A stretch of 64,000 nt of DNA from NCBI RefSeq assembly GCF_000238255.3, contig NZ_CP011039.1, forward strand, positions 855,001 to 919,000, given 5' to 3'. The position numbers and the translations under genes are program-made. This DNA comes from Pseudoalteromonas spongiae UST010723-006. Lineage in GTDB: Bacteria; Pseudomonadota; Gammaproteobacteria; Enterobacterales; Alteromonadaceae. Below the pieces are notes generated by a model. The model made no database searches. It worked only from the letters and a program-made list of their open reading frames with translations, and was not told where the DNA came from. Each line of letters opens with the position of its first letter. Within the stretch, counting starts at the first letter, position 1. This document shows positions 1 through 9,965 of this stretch, one piece after another.

Positions 1-1
1 A

Positions 2-211
2 TACGCGATACTGCAGAAGTCGATTTTAAATTTGTTTATTCAATCGTGGCAAGATATTGTCACTGGTAAACTTATAGCTAAACCGCAAATAGGTGTAGGT
101 ACTTATCATAACACCTCTGACAAAAATGAGATTTTTGAAAAGCATAATATTAGTTGGGATACACGATTATGCGACATCGTACTTTTGAAAAAGCAGTTAG
201 AACAGAAGTAG
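2..211 (+). CDS. Formyltransferase-like protein, C-terminal fragment
   Basis: An open frame enters from the left edge and ends at TAG 209-211, giving the last 69 residues of a protein. The tail contains PQIGVGTYHNTSDK followed by a Trp-Asp-Thr segment. This resembles the C-terminal end of the sugar N-formyltransferase / methionyl-tRNA-formyltransferase-like proteins found in surface-sugar clusters. The catalytic Asn-His-Asp region would lie outside the window. It is on the plus strand and converges on the minus-strand nonulosonate cluster, so a role in decorating the same sugar is an inference from position. The family call rests on a short tail only. Confidence 0.5.
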   Translation, partial: YAILQKSILNLFIQSWQDIVTGKLIAKPQIGVGTYHNTSDKNEIFEKHNISWDTRLCDIVLLKKQLEQK

Positions 212-363
212 AGACAAACTAGTTCATTTCACTTGTGATATTCATATAAACTATAATCTTACTTTCCTTAGTTGCAAATCTGTCGACACTTGAATACGTC
301 CATTCTTAGTTATATGTCTATTGTGAACTCCCCTAAATAGAAAGTGGTAGGTAAAAAAATTAG

Positions 364-391
364 ATTGTGGCCACGATTAATTGACCACAAC
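364..391 (-). terminator. Possible weak terminator after the nonulosonate cluster
   Basis: TTGTGG (365-370) and CCACAA (385-390) are inverted. On the minus strand the hairpin is followed, after a few bases, by a run of seven T. It lies about 50 bases past the stop of the MBL-fold gene, where the cluster would end. The stem is short and the loop long, so the call is weak. Confidence 0.3.
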
Positions 392-442
392 ACTTATTAA
401 CCTATAACAAAGCACAAGCGAGATTAATTGAATGACTTCTAT

Positions 443-1759
443 TTATTGGTGGAAGAAACAAAGGCAATGGTAGAGAGCACGCTCAAACGTATTGGGCTTT
501 CGCTCATATTGAATGTGTGAACCGATTTCAGCATTGTTCCAATGCGCATATTTTGGACCGCGAAGTAGACGGTGAAGCAAGTTATGCTCTACCGTTAATC
601 GAACATATGGTTGCGGTACCTGAGAGCCTTTGAATGTTTGGGTGGGCTTTTTATCAAGAGACATAGTAAAACATACTTTCTCACTTTCGATCACTAAATA
701 AGTGGTCGACGAGTAGTTAATTTCATCAGCTTTGGATTTAAAGCGAAAATAGGAGTTTAACATTAAGTCCTCAAGCTCGTTATCATCCCAGACATCATTA
801 TCATAGGCGAGAGGCTGTTTGGTAATGTGGTTCATATACTGCTTTAATGTTGGTACTGCCTTGGTGCTTTTTATTAACTGCTGAATAGTTAAATCGTATT
901 TATCATGCTGATTTAACAGTAACCCCTTACAATTGCTCGGGGTGTTGGCTTCTAAATAGCAGGTGGCATCTCCTAGGCTCGGCACGCCACGATGCTCATT
1001 CATATGGGCATAACGGGAGCCTAATATATAAGTACCGGCAAATGGTGCAAAGGCTTTAGGTTTAACAAGTTCAATGAAGTTTAGCGCTTGTTGCAAAAAT
1101 TGTATTTGTTTAGCCTTTGCAGCATTGTTTTTTAGCTCGATTGAGTCAAACTGAAAACATTGTGGATAAGGGCCTGCACCAGCATAGCCGACCATTAAGA
1201 GGTCAATATCCAGTTGATCAAGACCATTCTTTAAAATTGTATGACTAGCTAATTCATAAGGACAATCATTTAAATTAAGTAAATGTTTACCTCCATGTGA
1301 AAACAGTGCTAGGGAATCAATTTGAGTGCTGCCAAATTTAGTTTCAATATGTCCACACCCCAAAAATTTTGAGCAGAGCTCTGGATTACAATTGTCAGCG
1401 GCATAAATAGTTAATTGACTACCATTCTTAAATTTATAGGGTGTAGTGTTGTTCAACTCAATGACCTCAAAACCCAATAATTCCAATTTACGTTTTAAGA
1501 ACGGGGAACTGTATTTGTGAATAAGTATAGGTTTTTTATAAGGTAATTTGTTTAATGTCGCTTCACTTAAATGGTCCGGGTGGATATGAGATACATAGAT
1601 ATAATCGTATTGAAGTAAGCTTAGCTCAGATTCAGCAAATGGTGGGTAATGATACCAACTGCCATAATATTCACCTTCCGTTAGCCATGGATCTGTTAAA
1701 ACTCGGATTTCTCCCATCTCAACAATTTGTGTTGAGCTTTGTAGGTGAGTAACGATCAT
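443..1759 (-). CDS. Metallo-beta-lactamase-fold hydrolase, CMP-Neu5Ac-hydroxylase-like
   Basis: A 438-residue protein. The N-terminal half has the MBL-fold metal motif SHIHPDH (residues about 57-63), preceded by the typical strand segment LTDPWL. A further candidate ligand region is SHGGKHLLNLND (about 154-165). The long C-terminal half has no obvious second catalytic domain. The general look is that of the UlaG / CMP-N-acetylneuraminate-hydroxylase group of MBL proteins, which act on sugar phosphates or nucleotide sugars. No Rieske cluster motif (CxH...CxxH) is evident, so simple hydroxylase activity is unlikely. It is the last gene of the minus-strand cluster and starts three bases after the methyltransferase stop, so it is probably translated with it. 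Fold is confident; substrate unknown. Confidence 0.7.
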   Translation of the reverse strand: MIVTHLQSSTQIVEMGEIRVLTDPWLTEGEYYGSWYHYPPFAESELSLLQYDYIYVSHIHPDHLSEATLNKLPYKKPILIHKYSSPFLKRKLELLGFEVIELNNTTPYKFKNGSQLTIYAADNCNPELCSKFLGCGHIETKFGSTQIDSLALFSHGGKHLLNLNDCPYELASHTILKNGLDQLDIDLLMVGYAGAGPYPQCFQFDSIELKNNAAKAKQIQFLQQALNFIELVKPKAFAPFAGTYILGSRYAHMNEHRGVPSLGDATCYLEANTPSNCKGLLLNQHDKYDLTIQQLIKSTKAVPTLKQYMNHITKQPLAYDNDVWDDNELEDLMLNSYFRFKSKADEINYSSTTYLVIESEKVCFTMSLDKKPTQTFKGSQVPQPYVRLTVEHNLLHRLLRGPKYAHWNNAEIGSHIQYERKPNTFERALYHCLCFFHQ

Positions 1760-1762
1760 CTT

Positions 1763-2467
1763 TTAAGCCACTCGTCTGATTGCAACGGTAGGTTGTTTGC
1801 TTAAGGGGTTACTAAGCATTTCAAACTTTTTGTTTGTTTCTTTTAAAAACTCTTTCATTGCTAACGTTTCTCCAGGCCACTCTGTAGTACATGCTTCATC
1901 AAAAACAATTACACCACCAATACTAATTGAATCCGAGAGTAACTTTAATGCAGCACGAGTTGGCTCGTATAAATCAAAATCTAAGTAAGCAAAAGAAATT
2001 AAAGAGTGTGGATTTTCTTTTCCGTATTCGGGAATAGTGACTAGCGCATCGCCAGGGATAAGTTTTACCTTGTCTTCCAGTTCGAATAATGAAATCGCTT
2101 TTTTTAGTGTCTGTTCATCACCGCAGTACTTGCCTGTTTGCGTGTTAGCGAACTCTCCGTCTTCTTTTACACCTGTCGGTAAGCCTGAAAAATTGTCGAA
2201 CCCAATTATTGTTTTTGGCGCATATGGTTCTAAGAGAGAGCTCATTTTCGCTAAAAACATTAAGTTTGCACCTTTCCAACAGCCAAACTCTATGATGTCT
2301 CCAGGAACTCCTTGAGTACTTTTCAGTAATTCAAAAGTCCAAAGTTTATTTGCTATTGTATGTACGCCTGCATACAAAGCATAGTGATCGATCATATCGT
2401 AAAGGTTCGGTTGGCCAATATCTTCCGCGAAGCTGGTTCTATTAGCTATAAAGCTATCTGGTTTCAT
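1763..2467 (-). CDS. TylF/MycF-like class I SAM-dependent methyltransferase
   Basis: A 234-residue protein with the SAM-binding motif IIEFGCWKGANLMFLA (residues about 57-72) and a following acidic strand GFDNFSGLP. Another segment, AYLDFDLYEPT, resembles the metal-binding region of macrocin O-methyltransferase relatives (TylF, MycF, NovP), which methylate sugar hydroxyls. It sits between the pseudaminic-acid-synthase-like gene and the MBL-fold gene, which supports O-methylation of the nonulosonate or of a linked sugar; that is inference. A 285-base gap separates it from the synthase gene upstream, so it may have its own promoter. Confidence 0.75.
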   Translation of the reverse strand: MKPDSFIANRTSFAEDIGQPNLYDMIDHYALYAGVHTIANKLWTFELLKSTQGVPGDIIEFGCWKGANLMFLAKMSSLLEPYAPKTIIGFDNFSGLPTGVKEDGEFANTQTGKYCGDEQTLKKAISLFELEDKVKLIPGDALVTIPEYGKENPHSLISFAYLDFDLYEPTRAALKLLSDSISIGGVIVFDEACTTEWPGETLAMKEFLKETNKKFEMLSNPLSKQPTVAIRRVA

Positions 2468-2560
2468 AATTGGATCCTGTTTTAGAACAATAATTAAATT
2501 TTAATTTTATATCGCCATTAAATGAAATTAGACTGAGCTTAATTATATTACCGCTCAACC

Positions 2561-2749
2561 TTAATATAGAGAACAGTCAGTCTTTTCTATAAAGTGCTTA
2601 AATAGGTCTATGGTATCAAGGCTTGATTCAATATGAATAAGCTTTGCTAACAACAGAGCCACAAAACCTGAAAGTAAACTGAATACCTTTGTCGATTGGC
2701 TGAAGTACAGGTTGAATGGGCCTAAGACAAAATTAAACCATGATATAAT
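2561..2749 (-). pseudogene. Possible gene remnant or unannotated small membrane ORF
   Basis: In the 285-base gap between the synthase and methyltransferase genes, one minus-strand frame stays open for about 60 codons and ends at TAA (2561-2563). It encodes a hydrophobic stretch (KVFSLLSGFVALLLAKLIHI) followed by a charged tail, but has no ATG or clear ribosome-binding site at its beginning. It could be the leftover end of a deleted gene or chance. I recognise no family. Confidence 0.25.
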
Positions 2750-2752
2750 AAC

Positions 2753-3808
2753 TTATATATTTGTCGTCTGCCTATTGACCATATCCCATGTCAATGCTGT
2801 AGCGGCTTCTATATCCATTGTAGCTTCCAAACCTAAAACAACATCTAGGTATTTTGGAGCAAGTCCATAGCCCGGTCGAATGCAGCGAACATTGTCTTTG
2901 GAGAACACTTCTCCTTTCTTTATATCTTTGCTGATGTATAGCGAGCGTCGAAATATAAGGTTAGGTTGTTCTGATTGCGCTAGGGTAAAATTTGGTTTAC
3001 CAATCGCGTGCCAAGCGTCACGAACATCCTTACATAAAGCTTTTAGTTCTTCGGGCTCTAAAGAAAATGCTGCGTCTGGCCCCCCGTCTGCTCGTGCTAA
3101 CGTAAAGTGCTTTTCGATAACTTTTGCACCTAAAGCTACTGATGCAATAGCGGTTGTATTACCCAACGTGTGGTCTGATAAGCCAATTGGGAGATCAAAC
3201 TTTTCTGCAAGGGCTTTTATTGTTGCTAAATTAGTTTGCTCTATCGGGGTAGGGTAACCACTCACGCAATGAAGTAGTGTTACTTGACCGTTACCATAAT
3301 TTAAGGCAACAGCAAGCGCCTCTTCAATTTCTTGAATATTTGCCATACCGGTAGACATAATCATTGGCTTTTTTGTTTCAGCAACTTTTTTAACTAGCTC
3401 ATGATCAATTAACTCAAATGAAGCAATTTTGTATGCAGGTGGGTCAAATTGAGTTAAAAAATCAACAGCAGTTTCATCGAATGGTGAACTAAAAATATCA
3501 ATTCCTAGCTTATTTGCTCGATCAAATAGCGCTTGATGCCACTGCCAAGGTGTATGTGCCCAATCGTATAATTGATAGAGGCTCTTACCTTGCCATAATC
3601 CTTCAGATATACAAAAATCTTTTTTATTAGAGTTTAACGTTAGTGTATCCGCGGTATATGTTTGTAATTTAACAGCATCTGCGCCTGCTTCTGCTGCTGC
3701 ATCAATTAGCTTTAATGCCCTATTTATGTCGCCATTATGATTCCCTGACATTTCCGCTATGATGTAAGGAGGCGTGTTGCTTGATATTTCTCTTTCACCA
3801 ATTTTCAT
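2753..3808 (-). CDS. pseI: Pseudaminic acid synthase-like NeuB-family enzyme
   Basis: NeuB-family synthase, 351 residues from the start chosen here. These enzymes condense phosphoenolpyruvate with a 2,4-diacetamido hexose to make a nine-carbon nonulosonic acid. Visible features: IAEMSGNHNG near the N-terminus, AGADAVKLQTY, STGMANIQEI, GLSDHTLG and VIEKHFTLAR of the TIM barrel. A C-terminal antifreeze-like (SAF) domain runs from about FRRSLYISKDI to the end. The IAEMSGNHNG form is typical of PseI rather than NeuB or LegI. The frame is open from ATG 3832, which overlaps the upstream gene. ATG 3808 (MKIGEREI) matches the family N-terminus and has AAGG about 12 bases upstream, so it is preferred but not certain. 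Confidence 0.88.
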   Translation of the reverse strand: MKIGEREISSNTPPYIIAEMSGNHNGDINRALKLIDAAAEAGADAVKLQTYTADTLTLNSNKKDFCISEGLWQGKSLYQLYDWAHTPWQWHQALFDRANKLGIDIFSSPFDETAVDFLTQFDPPAYKIASFELIDHELVKKVAETKKPMIMSTGMANIQEIEEALAVALNYGNGQVTLLHCVSGYPTPIEQTNLATIKALAEKFDLPIGLSDHTLGNTTAIASVALGAKVIEKHFTLARADGGPDAAFSLEPEELKALCKDVRDAWHAIGKPNFTLAQSEQPNLIFRRSLYISKDIKKGEVFSKDNVRCIRPGYGLAPKYLDVVLGLEATMDIEAATALTWDMVNRQTTNI

Positions 3809-3812
3809 AGTG

Positions 3813-5093
3813 TTATCTGACCTTAAAGACATTCTCTATTTGTTTACCATCAAGATGCGCTGCTAAATTACCTTGTTTATCCAAATCATTTAATTGAGTA
3901 AATAATTCCTGATAATGCATTATAAGTTGATCTATGTTTTCAAAACTATGCGCGTAGGAAAGGTTGTGTGTTCCGATAAATAAAACACCGCGTTTGCAGA
4001 GCTCTTGAATCAACCAAGATTTAATTGTGTCTGCAGAGTTAACTCTGTCGTTAGTAATGTTTAAAAATGTCCAAGGGGCGAGTCCTTTTAATTCAAACAT
4101 TGTAAACTCTGAGCAATATTTTTGATATTGCTCTACCAAGTAATTACCTAACGTCCAAATATATTGACTGAATTCAATTTTCTTCATCTTTCCGATAGTT
4201 GCTTTAGCTGCTGCAAGAGATAAAGTTTCGCCCCCAAAAGTTCCTGAAAAAAAGATATCATTCATTAACATCATAACTTCACGTTTACCAACGATTGCAG
4301 ATAGCGGCATACCGTTAGCCATCCCCTTACCAAAGGTTGCTAAATCGGGTGTTACACCAAAGTAGCTTTGAGCGCCACCTAAGTGATATCTAAACCCAGT
4401 GATGATTTCATCAAAAACAAGCACGATGCCATTACGAGAGCATATTTCTCGTACTTTCTCTAAAAAACCGTCTTCAGGAGGCGCTATATTAAGTGGCTCC
4501 ATAATGACTGCTGCAAGTTCGTCTGGGTGATTTTCAATGAGCGCTTCTAGTGAAGAGATATCGTTGTAAGTGAAGCCATGAGTTAGCTTTTTAGTGGCTT
4601 CAGGCACACCTATATCACGTGTGGTCGAACCTATATACCAGTCTTGCCAACCATGGTAACCACACACAGCAATGTGTTCTCGTCCTGTATAAGCTCGTGC
4701 TAGACGCACGGCAGCACTGGTAACATCACTGCCATTTTTAGCGAAGCGAACCATTTCAGCACAGGGAATAAGGTCAACTAAGAGCTCTGCCACTTCAGCT
4801 TCTAAAGTATGGGGAAGTGAAAAACTTATGCCTGATAAAAGTTGTGCTTTGATTGCATCATCAACTTCTTGGTCTTGGTAGCCCAAGCTAACGCAGAGCA
4901 AGCCATTAATGTAGTCGGTATAAATATTGTTATCGAGGTCGGTAACCTGAGCGCCCTTACCATACTTAATAAAAAGTGGTGCAGCTTTAAAAGGCAAAGC
5001 CATTTTACTTTTACTAAAGGTTTGGCTTGCTAGTGGTATGATGTTTTGCGTCTTTTCATACCAATTTAGTGATTCAGAAAAGCTGATAGTCAT
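3813..5093 (-). CDS. Class III PLP aminotransferase, glutamate-1-semialdehyde-aminotransferase-like
   Basis: A 426-residue fold-type I aminotransferase. The PLP-contacting Asp is in FDEIITGFR (about 226-234), and the Schiff-base Lys lies in FGKGMANG (about 253-260). The N-terminal half has the family segments YTDYINGLL and RFAKNGSDVT. The closest family by eye is glutamate-1-semialdehyde 2,1-aminomutase (HemL). Its place between the SpsF-like and PseI-like genes argues for a sugar-biosynthesis role rather than haem. The stop lies close to the pseI start and the gene begins three bases after the SpsF-like stop, so the genes are probably one operon. The likely job, adding or moving an amino group on the sugar, is inferred. 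Confidence 0.8.
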   Translation of the reverse strand: MTISFSESLNWYEKTQNIIPLASQTFSKSKMALPFKAAPLFIKYGKGAQVTDLDNNIYTDYINGLLCVSLGYQDQEVDDAIKAQLLSGISFSLPHTLEAEVAELLVDLIPCAEMVRFAKNGSDVTSAAVRLARAYTGREHIAVCGYHGWQDWYIGSTTRDIGVPEATKKLTHGFTYNDISSLEALIENHPDELAAVIMEPLNIAPPEDGFLEKVREICSRNGIVLVFDEIITGFRYHLGGAQSYFGVTPDLATFGKGMANGMPLSAIVGKREVMMLMNDIFFSGTFGGETLSLAAAKATIGKMKKIEFSQYIWTLGNYLVEQYQKYCSEFTMFELKGLAPWTFLNITNDRVNSADTIKSWLIQELCKRGVLFIGTHNLSYAHSFENIDQLIMHYQELFTQLNDLDKQGNLAAHLDGKQIENVFKVR

Positions 5094-5096
5094 TAA

Positions 5097-5849
5097 TTAG
5101 AAACCTTGTTCTTTGTCTTGTAGCAGCGACAATTTGTAGCCTTCATTTAACTCTATATCGGCATTGAGCGCATTAACTTGCGGGTGTGATTGTAAATACT
5201 CAACGATTTGTTGATAACCAAATTGTTGCCCATCGAAATGACGATAGATTGCTGAAATGACCTCAAAGTCTTGTGGATGGTCGACGCTAATTCGAAATTC
5301 AGAATAATCTTGATCTATGGTGAAATCTTCCAATGAAAACAAATTAGATTCGCGAATAAAAGGTGTTACGTGTTCACGCTCTGAAGGTTTTTTTGCTTTC
5401 TCATAAGCGGTTTCTAGCGCATTAAAGCTAAACACTTCGACATCTTGCCCATCAGGAAAGCACCTTGTAACACAGTTGCTAGTATAGTCTGTGTTGTTTG
5501 TAATATGTGTGCTAACTATTTGGTCAATTAACTCGGGGTCAATCAGTGGGCAATCTCCACATATGCGTATAATATGAGAAAAATTAAACGCTTTAGCGCA
5601 ATGATAAAATCGTGCTAGTACATCATTTAAATCGCCACGGTAGCATTCTATATTAAGTTTTTGGCATAGTGTTTCAATAGGACTATCTAGCGCTTCATTT
5701 GATGTCGCCACAACAACTTTGTCCACAACTTTTGTCTGTGTAAGACGCTTAAGTTGAATCTCTAGCATTGGTACGCCATTAATAGGCAGTAATACTTTTC
5801 CGGGTAATCGTGTTGAACTCATTCGAGCTTGAACAATAATGCCTATCAT
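5097..5849 (-). CDS. SpsF-like cytidylyltransferase-family protein
   Basis: A 250-residue protein with the nucleotidyltransferase signature ARMSSTRLPGKVL at residues 8-20 and the acidic metal-binding motif CGDCPLIDPELID about 90 residues later. This is the SpsF / CMP-KDO-synthetase-like family often found in polysaccharide and flagellin-glycosylation clusters. In a nonulosonate cluster with no other visible cytidylyltransferase, it is a reasonable candidate to activate the sugar as its CMP form, as PseF does. That assignment is inference. It lies 12 bases downstream of the aldo/keto reductase gene. Confidence 0.75.
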   Translation of the reverse strand: MIGIIVQARMSSTRLPGKVLLPINGVPMLEIQLKRLTQTKVVDKVVVATSNEALDSPIETLCQKLNIECYRGDLNDVLARFYHCAKAFNFSHIIRICGDCPLIDPELIDQIVSTHITNNTDYTSNCVTRCFPDGQDVEVFSFNALETAYEKAKKPSEREHVTPFIRESNLFSLEDFTIDQDYSEFRISVDHPQDFEVISAIYRHFDGQQFGYQQIVEYLQSHPQVNALNADIELNEGYKLSLLQDKEQGF

Positions 5850-5861
5850 ACTTCCTCTATT

Positions 5862-6705
5862 TTAAAGGTTTGGCCAGTTACTTGGTATAATGAGCGAGTT
5901 ATTGGTGCAAGCTAATTGGTGGTAACTGACATTAACTTTGATGTGCCAGGCGGTGTGAATTTGTGCTAACTCTGATGCCGAACAACAGCCAACAACAACT
6001 CGATCAATTTCATCAATTGATTTTAGAAAACTTAAGCAAATTTCGAGCCTAGAGTGAGATACTGAATCAACAAAGCTGTCGAAGGCATTTAATTCGCTGA
6101 ATTGCGAAAAAAAATGACTGCGTGACTTTGGTGACATTAGGAGCAATCCTTGCAAAAATGCGGAACGTACGTGAATTTCAATACCTTGCTCTTTCATTTT
6201 GGTTAATAAACCATCTTGTAAAAAACGCTGGTCTAATACATTTAAAGGTATTTGAATTATATCGGGTTTGAGTATTTCAAATAGCTTTATTTGTTCTGGA
6301 AAGTAAAGTGACATTCCAATTTTATGCACTAATCCTTTTGCCTTTAATTCAGCGAGTTGCAAAGCGATTTCAATGGACTGTGGGCTGTTTAACACGTTTG
6401 CATCGTGCAACATTACACCGTAAATTGTTCGTTTTCTTAGTTTAATAAGAGATTCCTGAAGCAATTGGCTCACGTTGATCGTTGCATCGGTGTCAATAGC
6501 AAGTTTTGTAACAAGCTTAAAACTATCATTAGCAATTTGGCCTAAAACACGTTCACTACTGCCATACATTGCTGCAGTATCAAGCATATCAATAGATAAA
6601 CTTTCAGCTTGCATAAGTAATTGCTGAGCGTTTTTAATTGAGACTCTACCTTGATTATTACTGATCCCGTAATCAAGTCCTAACTGTACTGTTCCAAGTG
6701 CTAAC

Positions 6706-6713
<8 letters not shown>
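5862..6713 (-). CDS. Aldo/keto reductase family protein
   Basis: A 283-residue NAD(P)H-dependent oxidoreductase of the aldo/keto reductase fold. The catalytic tetrad can be picked out: Asp in DMLDTAAMYG, Tyr in the same segment, Lys in LVTKLAID, and His in GVMLHDANV. It begins inside the end of the PseC-like gene (8-base overlap), so the two are translationally coupled. Such reductases are absent from the classical Pse pathway, so this marks a variant. It may work with the class III aminotransferase to oxidise or reduce one carbon before amination; that is inference. Confidence 0.8.
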
Positions 6714-8918
<2,205 letters not shown>

Positions 8919-8970
8919 TTACTAAGCAGTATTTATGCCAATGGTTTGTCAATAATTCCTTGATTGGTGG

Positions 8971-8998
8971 TTAAAAAAGCATCGTGCTGTACTATAAT
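8971..8998 (+). promoter_or_regulatory. Candidate sigma-70 promoter for the flagellin gene
   Basis: A perfect -10 TATAAT (8993-8998) is preceded 16 bases upstream by a weak -35 TTAAAA (8971-8976), about 45 bases before the flagellin ATG. No convincing sigma-28 (TAAA-N15-GCCGATAA) or sigma-54 (TGGCAC-N5-TTGC) motif was seen in the 134-base gap. Confidence 0.4.
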
Positions 8999-9043
8999 TA
9001 AACGAGGTGTTTTGCTCTCAATCCAATTTGAAGGTACTTAAAC

Positions 9044-9829
9044 ATGAAAGTGCAGAATCAAAGTTTTAATTTCTTGAATAAAGCCGAAGAGTCAAAAAAA
9101 ACGTTAATTGAACAGTTAGCCAGTGGTAAGCGTGTTAATAGTGCGTCAGATGACGCTGCCGCATTAAATATTATTGAACGCTTGCAAGCGCAGCAATCTG
9201 GACTAAGTCAGGCAATTCGTAATGCCAATGACGGGGTATCATATTCGCAAGTGGCTGAAAGTGCGTTGTCAGGAGTCAATGAATCAGTACTTCGTATTGA
9301 AGAATTATCACTGCAAGCGTCAAATGGCGCGCTTACAGATTCAGATCGCAGTGCAATTCAACAAGAAATTACGCAACTTCAAGATTTGATTAGCGATACC
9401 TTGAGTGATACGACTTTTGGCGGTCAGGCGGTATTTTCGGGGAACGATGTTGAGTTTCAAGTTGGCGATAATGCTAATCAAGTGCAGTCGATAAACGCAG
9501 GTGATAGTAACTTGGTCACTAATGTGCTCAGTATTGATGTCTCAACACAGTCAGGAGCACAAGCCGCACTGGGGGTGACCGCGCAAGCAAGAGATGACAT
9601 CAATGATACACGTGCAAGTTTAGGGGCTAGTCAAAATCTATTTGAACAGTCAATACGCAGCAATACAAACAGTGTAATTGACATTGCTGCGTCACAAAGC
9701 CGTATTCAAGATACTGATTTTGCTCAAGCAATTTCTCAACGCACTGCTAGTGATATTTTATCTCAGGCATCGGTAGCGCTTGCTGGGCAGGCAAATCAGA
9801 ATGCCAGCCAAGTACTGGGCTTGCTTTAA
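9044..9829 (+). CDS. Flagellin, short divergent type
   Basis: A 261-residue flagellin: the N-terminal D0/D1 helices include LASGKRVNSASDDAAALNI (about 26-44) and the C-terminal D0 helix ends in SQVLGLL. It is secreted by the flagellar export apparatus and polymerises into the filament. It is unusual in starting MKVQNQSFNFLNK rather than the MA-hydrophobic-x-VNTN start of most gammaproteobacterial flagellins, and it has a short variable centre. It contains no cysteine. AAGG about seven bases upstream supports the ATG. It is divergent from pseB and next to a flrA-type regulator, with no flaG, fliD or fliS beside it. It may be a secondary flagellin. Confidence 0.9.
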   Translation: MKVQNQSFNFLNKAEESKKTLIEQLASGKRVNSASDDAAALNIIERLQAQQSGLSQAIRNANDGVSYSQVAESALSGVNESVLRIEELSLQASNGALTDSDRSAIQQEITQLQDLISDTLSDTTFGGQAVFSGNDVEFQVGDNANQVQSINAGDSNLVTNVLSIDVSTQSGAQAALGVTAQARDDINDTRASLGASQNLFEQSIRSNTNSVIDIAASQSRIQDTDFAQAISQRTASDILSQASVALAGQANQNASQVLGLL

Positions 9830-9851
9830 TTTGCTTGTGATATATCAAACT

Positions 9852-9880
9852 TTGGTGTCAATTTTTTGAATTGACGCCAA
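9852..9880 (+). terminator. Stem-loop after flagellin
   Basis: A 12-base stem (TTGGTGTCAATT with AATTGACGCCAA, one G-U pair) closes a five-base loop 23 bases past the flagellin stop. No good U-tract follows on either strand, so it may protect the mRNA 3' end rather than terminate. Confidence 0.45.
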
Positions 9881-9898
9881 AATCCCGCCACTTGTACC

Positions 9899-9926
9899 TT
9901 GCAACATCGGTCTAAGCCGTTACAAT
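9899..9926 (+). promoter_or_regulatory. Candidate sigma-70 promoter for flrA
   Basis: TTGCAA (9899-9904) and TACAAT (9921-9926) are separated by 16 bases and lie 40 bases before the chosen flrA start. This would let the regulator be transcribed independently of flagellin. Confidence 0.5.
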
Positions 9927-9965
9927 AAAACAATAATTAGAATAACATTATAATTGTGCCCGTAT

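Noticed and set aside
8971..9043. Sigma-28 or sigma-54 promoter before flagellin
   Set aside because: I looked for the consensus of both and found no close match; only a sigma-70-like promoter is visible.
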